Source: an uncultured Acetatifactor sp. (GTDB lineage Bacteria > Bacillota > Clostridia > Lachnospirales > Lachnospiraceae). From it: 21,470 nucleotides of DNA. Both the position numbers and the translations under genes were made by a program. The notes below the pieces were generated by a model. It made no database searches. It was not told the DNA's origin and worked only from the letters and a program-made list of their open reading frames with translations. Shown here piece after piece: positions 1-6,089 of this stretch. Within the stretch, counting starts at the first letter, position 1. Each line of letters starts with the position of its first letter. The stretch spans positions 1 to 21,470 of the forward strand of contig CAJUQT010000033.1 in assembly GCA_910588225.1 (NCBI GenBank). The letters are read 5' to 3'.

Positions 1-144
1 CATGTGCGCAGCCCGCACATGGTATGGATGGCCATTCGGCCGTTTTCTGCCACGAGTATGTGCATATTCTACCATGTGCGCAGCCCGCACATGGTATGGA
101 TGGCCATTCGGCCGTTTTCTGCCACGAGTATGTGCATATTCTAC
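1..144. repeat. 72-bp tandem direct repeat, two identical copies
   Basis: Positions 1-72 and 73-144 are identical over all 72 bases. The array may extend beyond the left edge of the window. Each unit contains a hairpin. Across the copy junction it has an 11-bp perfect stem, TACCATGTGCG (70-80) with CGCACATGGTA (86-96), around a 5-nt loop. The unit also carries GGCCATTCGGCC and a third copy of the ATGTGC word near its right end (130-135 in copy 2), so two alternative pairings are possible. A third copy with 7 mismatches in 72 lies at 19381-19452 in the same orientation. The array lies downstream (3') of the minus-strand GH43 gene. There is no recognised family; it is described from sequence only. 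Confidence 0.9.
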
Positions 145-328
145 CATATTCTCAGCATATCAGCCTGTCCGTCCTCTCAAAATGACTGTGGGGGATTTTG
201 CCTGACTTTGAGCCACAGCCAGCACCCGCCCCGAATGAAATTATTATATCCTGTTATCTCCCATATGACAATCATTTTCCCTGAAATTCCTTTTTCAGCC
301 GAGCCGCAGGTGTTGCTGCCCACCGCCT
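145..328. other. non-coding stretch 3' of the GH43 gene
   Basis: Together with the 72-bp repeats this makes 328 bases without a convincing gene. A weak hairpin can be drawn, CTGTGG (186-191) with CCACAG (213-218), followed on the minus strand by a short T run. It is a poor candidate terminator for the cluster that ends at 329. Short open frames here are repeat-driven and have no credible ribosome site. Confidence 0.4.
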
Positions 329-2026
329 TCACCTGACGACCACCTGCATGGAAACCTCCCACAGCTCAGGATTCAGGTCTCTCTCAGCCGACAGGTCGAA
401 GACCGGCTCTCCTTCTATATCAAAATGCACCCGCCGGATACCGTCACAGCGCAGCGTCGATTCCAGAGACATCTCCCCATGATAGGCAATCATCAGACTG
501 CCTTCGCTGTCCACGAAAAAGGAATTGTGCCCCGGCCCATATTCTCCTTTTACGGAATAAAAGGAAAGTACGGGAACGGCACTTTTATTCCATACGCACG
601 GATCTGTCAGATCTGCGCTCTCCTCCGCCGTCAGAAGTCCCAGTGCATAGGTATAGCTGTTGGCCGCGCCTCCCGAATAAGTCAGATATACCTTTCCATC
701 CTTTACAAAGCCGTAAGGTCCCTCGTTATTGATGGTTCCGCTGACATTTTCCCAGCCGAAGAGAGGACGGGAAAGCAGTACCGGCTCCCCGGCCAGCCGC
801 CAGGGTTCTTCCTCCTTTGCCTCTGCGATATAAAGCATGGACCCGGTATCCTTCGGCGTTCCCATATGTCTGCGGTAGGACCAGACCATATATGAGCGCC
901 CGCCTGCCTTCAGATAGGTCATATCCAGGGTAATGCCGTCCGCCCCCAGAGGGCTTCCATCTGCACATACTACCCGGACCGGCTCTTCCCAGCTTTCCGC
1001 ATCCACAATCCGCCCACCTTCTTTCAGACCCATGAGATGACACTGAGGGCCCCATACCTTTCCGCCCACTGCAAACAAAATGTACAGCCTCCCGCCGATC
1101 ACATGAAATTCCGGCGCCCAGAATGTCTGTACAAAGCCTTTTTCCTCATCTACATCCAGAATCAGATGCTCCTGCGTGCCTTCCGCAAAAAGCGCCTCCA
1201 CGCTCTCCGCCTCCCGCACATAAATGCCGATATCCTTCCGATTATCGCTTGTGCTCAGGAAATACCATTTCCCCTCCCAGGGAAAAATTACAGGGTCTCC
1301 ATATCCCTTTGCCAGCGGAAAAGGAAACTGTCTGCCGCAGACTGTTCCTGTCACCGTATATCTGCCGGGTTTGCAGAAATCTACTTTTTCCATATTCCAG
1401 GCTACCTGTTTCAATGCCGCAGAACCGTCGGAATAGACTGCTTCCGCCTTCACAGCTCGCACATCTTCCTGCTCGGAAGCGTACACTGCGGCCGGCACTC
1501 TGGTTTCCACATGATGAATCTGCGTCCAGCGCTGTACAATCCGGTCGCACATTGCCGGCTCTATTTCCATGGCGGCTCCCTCTACAGGCTCTCCCTCCAC
1601 AACCCACTGCCCCAGTGTAGTTCCCCGGTCCATTTTCTGCAGCTTCTCCCATTCCGGCCCTTTTTTCTCCAGCAGTACGCCTTTTTCAAAGGTCCTGAAA
1701 TCCCGGGTCCGCCAGAACACAACCCTGCCGCCGTCTGATTCCGGACTGCCGTCCTCATTTACCCGATCTGCCAAAACAGCGTAATCCCCCTCCGGCAGAC
1801 GGAATACCCTGGGATTTGCCACACATTTTGGCACAATCGTATCTTCACTGGAAAGCTCTGCCTCCGGGAACAGAATTCCATAATTGCCATGCATCGCCTG
1901 CCAATGCTCTCCGTCCCTGCTTACAGCCAGATGTACACTGCGGGCCAGACCGTCCGGATAATCTCTGTAGGATACCTTCCTCGTATAGGTCAGAAGCTTT
2001 GCTTTTTCTCTCTGATAGATAACCAT
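329..2026 (-). CDS. Glycoside hydrolase family 43 with N-terminal extension and Ig-like linker
   Basis: A 565-residue protein without a signal peptide, probably cytoplasmic. Residues about 243-540 look like the five-bladed GH43 propeller. Visible pieces are D244 (GDPVIF, likely base), WAPE (303-306), D368 (likely pKa modulator), E435 in NNEGPY (likely acid) and GPGHNS (497-502). Family members are alpha-L-arabinofuranosidases, beta-xylosidases or related exo-enzymes, so side-chain removal from xylo-oligosaccharides fits the locus. Residues about 190-240 resemble a bacterial Ig-like (Big_4) module (KPGRYTVTGTV). Residues 1-130 contain propeller-like strands (SVHLAVSRDGEHW; NPRVFRL) resembling a partial second propeller, which is unusual. 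The start ATG has AGGAG nine bases upstream. It is the last gene of the cluster, separated by 385 bp from the preceding esterase, so it may have its own promoter. Exact substrate is not determinable from sequence. Confidence 0.85.
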   Translation of the reverse strand: MVIYQREKAKLLTYTRKVSYRDYPDGLARSVHLAVSRDGEHWQAMHGNYGILFPEAELSSEDTIVPKCVANPRVFRLPEGDYAVLADRVNEDGSPESDGGRVVFWRTRDFRTFEKGVLLEKKGPEWEKLQKMDRGTTLGQWVVEGEPVEGAAMEIEPAMCDRIVQRWTQIHHVETRVPAAVYASEQEDVRAVKAEAVYSDGSAALKQVAWNMEKVDFCKPGRYTVTGTVCGRQFPFPLAKGYGDPVIFPWEGKWYFLSTSDNRKDIGIYVREAESVEALFAEGTQEHLILDVDEEKGFVQTFWAPEFHVIGGRLYILFAVGGKVWGPQCHLMGLKEGGRIVDAESWEEPVRVVCADGSPLGADGITLDMTYLKAGGRSYMVWSYRRHMGTPKDTGSMLYIAEAKEEEPWRLAGEPVLLSRPLFGWENVSGTINNEGPYGFVKDGKVYLTYSGGAANSYTYALGLLTAEESADLTDPCVWNKSAVPVLSFYSVKGEYGPGHNSFFVDSEGSLMIAYHGEMSLESTLRCDGIRRVHFDIEGEPVFDLSAERDLNPELWEVSMQVVVR

Positions 2027-2051
2027 ATCTGATTTCTCCTTTTGAAATTTT

Positions 2052-2099
2052 ATTATAATTTTACCGGTAAATCGAACAGATGGATTTTTCTCTATGCCC
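2052..2099 (-). promoter_or_regulatory. candidate promoter/operator region of the GH43 gene
   Basis: On the minus strand a TATAAT (2057 to 2052) lies about 26-31 bases upstream of the GH43 start codon. A perfect 12-bp palindrome TTTACCGGTAAA (2060-2071) occupies the space between the -10 and any -35, which is a typical place for a repressor or activator site; the -35 itself is weak. Just upstream, TTTCTCTATGCCC (2086-2098, plus strand) resembles the TTTTCTYATGCCC direct repeats found in front of the GH8 gene. The assignment is inference from position and similarity. Confidence 0.4.
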
Positions 2100-2248
2100 G
2101 CCCCACACTCTGCATCAGCAGCAAACTTCCATATGCAAGCCTGTACATAAAAAGTAACTTCGGTACTTTACTGATTCTCCCTTTAACAACTTAACAGCTC
2201 TGTAAACAAGAATTTAGCAGGAGACGGATTTTTTTATAATGTAAAGAA

Positions 2249-2284
2249 GCTGCCGCAACAAACTTTAATACTCATTACGGCAGC
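2249..2284 (-). terminator. candidate terminator after the CE1-like esterase
   Basis: GCTGCCG (2249-2255) pairs with CGGCAGC (2278-2284) over a 22-nt loop. On the minus strand the stem is followed by TTCTTTA, a weak T-rich tail. It lies about 130 nt past the esterase stop codon. The long loop and poor U-tract make this uncertain. Confidence 0.4.
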
Positions 2285-2330
2285 CGCTCTTCCATTCATT
2301 ACTATATTCCATTTACGGTTATAGATATTT

Positions 2331-2362
2331 GTAACAATTCAATACCCTGTCTGAACTGTTAC
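2331..2362. repeat. palindromic intergenic repeat, copy 1
   Basis: The left arm GTAACAATTCAA and right arm CTGAACTGTTAC are imperfect inverted repeats (10 of 12 pairs) around an 8-nt centre (TACCCTGT). A closely related sequence is present at 9229-9258 in the leader of the AraC gene, sharing GTAACA-N-TTCA and CCTGTCTGAA. This suggests a dispersed palindromic element of the genome rather than chance. Confidence 0.65.
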
Positions 2363-2411
2363 ACTGCTTCAACTTTTGTAATACCTGGGAATTCACTTTC
2401 AGTTAACCCAA

Positions 2412-3257
2412 TTATTGAAAGAAAATCTGCAGCGCATGATACAGGTGGAGCTGCCATGCCTTCATGTCATGAACACCGCCGGGGATGGTATAAAAGTCGT
2501 AATTCTCTCCACGAACCAGCTGAGGACAATCCAGCACCACCTTGTCCATAATCTCCTTATGCTCTTCATAAGCAATGTCCTTGTCACCGTTGCAGCAGAA
2601 CAGATATCCCAGCTTATACCCCTTCTTCTCCTCCTCGGCCAGAGTTCTGCGGATACGCTCCACCTCCGGGTCACGTTCGCCCTGAGGCCCGCAACAGCCG
2701 GAAAAGGGTCCGAACCAGGCAAACAGCTCAAAATTGGTATGGAAAGCCGCACGATAAGTGGTCATGGAGCCCAGAGAAAGACCCGCAAATGCTCTGTGAT
2801 TCCTGGTTTTAATCAGATTCTCTTCCGATACATCGCCGTCTGTCCAGGTGGAAAAGGTGCTTTCCACAGCGGGAATCAGGTCTTTGCGAAGTTCATACTG
2901 AAACTGCTCCGTGATATCCATATTCTTGTCTGCTTCGTCTCCCCGATAATAAGTAGGCGTCACAATGATACAAGGCTCACAGACTTTCTTCTCAATCATA
3001 TTGTCCAGTATGGTCACCGTATCCGGAAAGGTCTTAAACCACCAGTCCTCGTTTACACCGCCGCCGTGCAGAAGGTACAGAACATTGTACTTCCTGGCTT
3101 CGCTGTAGCCATAGGGCAGGTACACCCAGGCGCCTTTGTGCATGGGACGGCTGCCGTCCTGATCGTAAGTCTCTGTGTCATACTCAAATCTTCTGACCTC
3201 GCCGCGCTGCGCATTTTCCACTAACATTTCCGCAGGCATTTCATAAATATATTCCAT
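2412..3257 (-). CDS. CE1/esterase-D-like carbohydrate esterase (feruloyl or acetyl xylan esterase)
   Basis: A 281-residue alpha/beta hydrolase with no signal peptide. Visible features are YLLHGGG (61-67, oxyanion region), the nucleophile elbow GLSLGS with S161, an aspartate in NGDKD (225 or 227), and the terminal histidine H263 in GGVHDMKAW. This is the arrangement seen in feruloyl esterase domains such as the one in XynZ. The family hydrolyses ester-linked feruloyl or acetyl groups on arabinoxylan fragments. The start ATG is preceded by a purine-rich AGAGGAGAGAAGG. It lies 229 bp downstream of a second, different esterase gene and is separated from it by AT-rich sequence. Which acyl group it removes cannot be told from sequence. 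Confidence 0.85.
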   Translation of the reverse strand: MEYIYEMPAEMLVENAQRGEVRRFEYDTETYDQDGSRPMHKGAWVYLPYGYSEARKYNVLYLLHGGGVNEDWWFKTFPDTVTILDNMIEKKVCEPCIIVTPTYYRGDEADKNMDITEQFQYELRKDLIPAVESTFSTWTDGDVSEENLIKTRNHRAFAGLSLGSMTTYRAAFHTNFELFAWFGPFSGCCGPQGERDPEVERIRRTLAEEEKKGYKLGYLFCCNGDKDIAYEEHKEIMDKVVLDCPQLVRGENYDFYTIPGGVHDMKAWQLHLYHALQIFFQ

Positions 3258-3486
3258 ATCCTTCTCTCCTCTCTTCTATTCCCTTTTGGGAAAAAATGGT
3301 TCTATTGCATCAATTTGCAGTCTACTGCATATCTCTGCATACCGCCATGCCATCTTCAAACATATACAGTCAGACAAAGTCCTCTCCCGCCCAATAAAGG
3401 AAATCTTTCGAAAATAAACTGCATTTACCTGTTCCCGATGAAACTATTTTACAAGCCGGCATTTCATAAATTCGTACACTCTGCAT

Positions 3487-4287
3487 TTAATTCTCCTCCG
3501 AGCCTGTCACCAGCCACCGAATGGCCGGCTCCAGATATTGATTCCAGAATCGGAAGTCATGAATCCCGGTACTCTCGTGATAAATGAAATCTACATTTCT
3601 CTCCCGCAGGAAATCTGCAAAGGTTCGGTTTGAACTCAACAGAAAATCCTCCGTGCCGCAGGCCATATAAATTCCGGGTACTTTCCCACCCGTCTTCTGA
3701 ATCCGCCGCACCAGCTCCTCCGGATTGTTGTCGCTCTCATTGAACTTATCCGGATCGCCGAACATCAGATGATAGTACTCATAATTCGCCACCCCGTTGT
3801 CCATTCCCGGCTTCATTCCTCCGATATTATACGATATCAGCGCAGAAGACAGTCCCACCGCCTTACCAAAATTCTCCGGAAAAGCCAGAGCAGTATGAAG
3901 CGCCCCGAAGCCGCCCATTGACAGCCCGCCGGTGAAATTATCCTCCGGTGCCGCGGACAGCCCGAAGGTCTTCTGCAGATAGGCCGGCAGCTCCTTCCCC
4001 ACGAAAGAAGCGTACTTGCGTCCGGTCTCCACACCATCCAGGAAAAAGCTGTTCTCCCCGTTGGGAAGCACAACGCACAGATTATAGTGTCCTGCGTATT
4101 CTACTATGGAACTGTTCCATATCCAGTCCTCACCGATTCCTGTGTAGCCGTGAAGCAGATACAAAGTCTTCATGGGGCGATCATAATGAGGGTTGCCCTC
4201 GGTCATACCGTCGTTGGGCAGAATCACTTTTACCAATGTCTGCCGCTTCAGACAGTCTGAAAAATATTTCATGTCGATAAGTGCCAT
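3487..4287 (-). CDS. Alpha/beta-hydrolase esterase, EstA/tributyrin-esterase-like (esterase D family)
   Basis: A 266-residue cytoplasmic esterase. Motifs are LLHGYTG (44-50), GLSMGG with S123 as nucleophile, GTEDFL with D214, and H243 in GIHDFRFW, giving a complete catalytic triad. Length and motifs match the EstA/esterase-D type (CE1-like), which acts on short acyl esters, so an acetyl-xylo-oligosaccharide deacetylase role is a reasonable inference. The gene is distinct in sequence from the esterase at 2412-3257. The start ATG has AGGAG ten bases upstream. That ribosome site follows the CGGAACT end of hairpin element R1 (4309-4427), which fills the gap to the upstream GH43 stop codon. Downstream the 229-bp gap carries only a small TTCCC/GGGAA hairpin and a doubled TATGCAG word. 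Confidence 0.85.
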   Translation of the reverse strand: MALIDMKYFSDCLKRQTLVKVILPNDGMTEGNPHYDRPMKTLYLLHGYTGIGEDWIWNSSIVEYAGHYNLCVVLPNGENSFFLDGVETGRKYASFVGKELPAYLQKTFGLSAAPEDNFTGGLSMGGFGALHTALAFPENFGKAVGLSSALISYNIGGMKPGMDNGVANYEYYHLMFGDPDKFNESDNNPEELVRRIQKTGGKVPGIYMACGTEDFLLSSNRTFADFLRERNVDFIYHESTGIHDFRFWNQYLEPAIRWLVTGSEEN

Positions 4288-4308
4288 AGTTATTTATCTC
4301 CTAATTAA

Positions 4309-4427
4309 AGTTCCGCAAAGCGCGTGTTCTTCGCGCTATTTCCCCGTCCAGCCTCTTTTTTCGCAGAGAATTTCCGGCCGCTGTCGGCGTCCGTGATTTC
4401 TCTGAGGCTGTTTTGGCATATGCTGTC
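4309..4427 (-). repeat. structured intergenic hairpin element R1
   Basis: This element fills the gap between the GH43 stop codon (4428) and the ribosome site of the esterase gene. The outer stem is CAGCCT (4349-4354) with AGGCTG (4405-4410). The inner stem is CAGAGAA (4364-4370) with TTCTCTG (4398-4404), capped by a GC-rich loop containing CCGGCCGC. It carries an extra small hairpin AGCGCG/CGCGCT absent from the other copies. On the minus strand it ends in TGCGGAACT, six bases before AGGAG. Confidence 0.75.
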
Positions 4428-5825
4428 TTACACCAATTCAAATGACAGAAGAGCCGCCTTGCCCTGGCCGCGATAGGTCAGGTACAGTGCCTGTACGCCG
4501 TCCGGCATTGCGATATCCGCCTCATAGGTTTCCCACACATTGGTGTATACCACCGGAATCTCCGCCAGAATCTCGCCGTCCCATTTGGTACGCACCTCAA
4601 AGTTTCCATTGGCATATCCGCGCACCGTGATACGGATCTTCGTCACACCCTGCATGTCAAAATACTTGAATCCTGCGGTGGCCGAATTCATGATATTTCC
4701 AATGTAGCCCGGCTCCTCGTCGCCGTCTCTGCCGTCCTGCATCACTCTGGGCTGCTTGTCACCGCCCACATGTGCCATGGATTCCTCTGTAAAGAGTCTG
4801 CATGCGATATAGGCAGGATACTCTCCTTTTCCCACAAGGGGACCGCCGTTTAAGCCGCAGGAGGTCAATTCCACCTGGGCAAAGCTTCCGTCCTCCGCCA
4901 GTGTCAGCTTCTCCACACAGCCCTGTCTGCTGTACCAGGTGCCGTTAGTATGACGATGATAGAAAATGTACCACTCGCCGTTCATTTCTACCAGGCCACC
5001 GTGGTTGTTTGCACCATAAGCCATAGGCATATCAGCCGGCTTGTCACTGTCGATATGCAGGTCGCAGTTGCTCACCAGAACACCTCTGTAGACAAATCCC
5101 TCTCTGGGCTTCTTGCTGGTTGCATAACACAACTCGTGCATGACTTCGGAAGAATAAACAAAATAATAGGTGTCTCCGATCTTCCGGATAGACGGTGCTT
5201 CGAAGAAGGAGTGTCCTTCATATCCGCTTCCTGCAGAATGGGGATATCCCGGCACCACACACAGAGGAGACTCCAGCACGGTCAGCATATCCGCATCCAG
5301 CACCACCGCCATGGCACCGGAACGATCCTTATCCCATCTGCCGCAGAAACCGGTATACAGATAAGTCACATTTCCTTCCGTCAGAACCGCCGGGTCAAAC
5401 TGGGGCTCATCTCCTTCCTTATCTCCCAGATAAGTGCCGTCCGGATAATGGACATAACCGTAAAATTCATATCTCCCCGCAGGAGTGTCACACACAGCCA
5501 CAGAGACGATATGCTGCTTATCCAGCACATAGTAAAGATAATATCTTCCGTCCGGTCCCCGGGTCACATCCGGCGCATAGAGACACGCCTTGCCCTCTTT
5601 GTTCAGCGGGTCCTCATTCCTGGGATAGATCACCCCCTCATAGCGCCAGTTCCCCAGATCGTCCAGCGGAGCTGACCAGCATACATAGTCTCCCATACAG
5701 AATACATATCCGTTGTAAAAATCATGGGACCCGTAAACGTACACTCTGTCTCCATAGACATGGGGCTCACCGTCCGGTATATACTCCCAGGACGGCAAAT
5801 AGGGGTTAAATGCCTGTTTCTTCAT
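4428..5825 (-). CDS. Glycoside hydrolase family 43 with C-terminal CBM6-like domain
   Basis: A 465-residue enzyme without a signal peptide. Residues 1-330 form the GH43 propeller: the N-terminal PDGEPHVYGDRVYVYGSHD segment, YAPDVTRGPDGRYYLYYV, FDPAVL with D144, FFEAPS with E209 as the likely general acid, and NNHGG with H275. Residues about 345-465 form a beta-rich tail (NSATAGFKYFD; WETYEADIAMPDG; LYLTYRGQG) resembling a CBM6-type carbohydrate-binding module. Relatives are arabinoxylan arabinofuranohydrolases or beta-xylosidases. In this locus it would release arabinose or xylose from imported oligomers. The start ATG follows AAGGAGG, and upstream lie two tandem hairpin elements (R2 and R3) between this gene and the SGNH gene. 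Subfamily and linkage preference are uncertain. Confidence 0.87.
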   Translation of the reverse strand: MKKQAFNPYLPSWEYIPDGEPHVYGDRVYVYGSHDFYNGYVFCMGDYVCWSAPLDDLGNWRYEGVIYPRNEDPLNKEGKACLYAPDVTRGPDGRYYLYYVLDKQHIVSVAVCDTPAGRYEFYGYVHYPDGTYLGDKEGDEPQFDPAVLTEGNVTYLYTGFCGRWDKDRSGAMAVVLDADMLTVLESPLCVVPGYPHSAGSGYEGHSFFEAPSIRKIGDTYYFVYSSEVMHELCYATSKKPREGFVYRGVLVSNCDLHIDSDKPADMPMAYGANNHGGLVEMNGEWYIFYHRHTNGTWYSRQGCVEKLTLAEDGSFAQVELTSCGLNGGPLVGKGEYPAYIACRLFTEESMAHVGGDKQPRVMQDGRDGDEEPGYIGNIMNSATAGFKYFDMQGVTKIRITVRGYANGNFEVRTKWDGEILAEIPVVYTNVWETYEADIAMPDGVQALYLTYRGQGKAALLSFELV

Positions 5826-5846
5826 TCCTTTCGTCCTCCTTATTAT

Positions 5847-5965
5847 AGTTCCGCAGATTCCCTTCCAGCCCCTTTTCCCGCAGAGAATTCCCGGCCGCTT
5901 TTAGCGTCCGTAATTTCTCTGGGGGCAGGAAGGGCATACTGCTGTTTTATTATTTTTATTATCTT
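5847..5965 (-). repeat. structured intergenic hairpin element R2
   Basis: The outer stem is CCCTTCC-A-GCCCC (5860-5872) with GGGGC-A-GGAAGGG (5922-5934). The inner stem is CAGAGAA (5881-5887) with TTCTCTG (5915-5921). The apex contains CCGGCCGC. One arm has an unpaired TTTTCCCG bulge. On the minus strand it begins near CAGCAG, which can pair with the closing CTGCGG, and ends CGGAACT, five bases before the AAGGAGG of the GH43 gene. It is head-to-tail with R3. Confidence 0.8.
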
Positions 5966-6076
5966 AGTTCCGCAGATTCCCTCCAGTGCCCTTCACGGGA
6001 AGAATTCCCGGCCGCTTTGTCGGCCATAAATTCTTCCGGGCACTGTTCGGGAACACTGCTGTTTTATTTTTATCTT
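5966..6076 (-). repeat. structured intergenic hairpin element R3
   Basis: The outer stem CAGTGCCC (5984-5991) with GGGCACTG (6038-6045) and the inner stem GGAAGAATT (5998-6006) with AATTCTTCC (6029-6037) are both perfect. The apex is GGCC-rich. Compared with R2 both arms have changed while pairing is kept. It is the upstream unit of a tandem pair whose AGTTCCGCAG starts are spaced 119 and 111 bp. Confidence 0.8.
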
Positions 6077-6089
6077 AGTTCCGCAGACG
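6077..6089 (-). repeat. terminal fragment of a third tandem unit (R4)
   Basis: AGTTCCGCAGACG abuts the stop codon of the SGNH gene. It matches the 3' end of R2 and R3 but lacks the hairpin. The array therefore begins inside or at the end of the SGNH gene with a partial unit, as expected from tandem duplication or insertion at this point. Confidence 0.6.

Larger units (their letters stand above)
2027..2411. other. 385-bp intergenic region between esterase and GH43 genes
   Basis: This gap contains, from right to left along the transcript, palindromic repeat copy 1 (2331-2362), a candidate terminator hairpin (2249-2284), and the putative promoter/palindrome block (2052-2099) of the GH43 gene. 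No credible small gene was seen. The combination suggests the GH43 gene is a separate transcription unit or has a secondary promoter. Confidence 0.6.

Noticed and set aside
1..144. CRISPR-like array or short repeated peptide gene
   Set aside because: The two units abut with no unique spacers, and reading frames through the repeat have no ribosome site and no recognisable domain.
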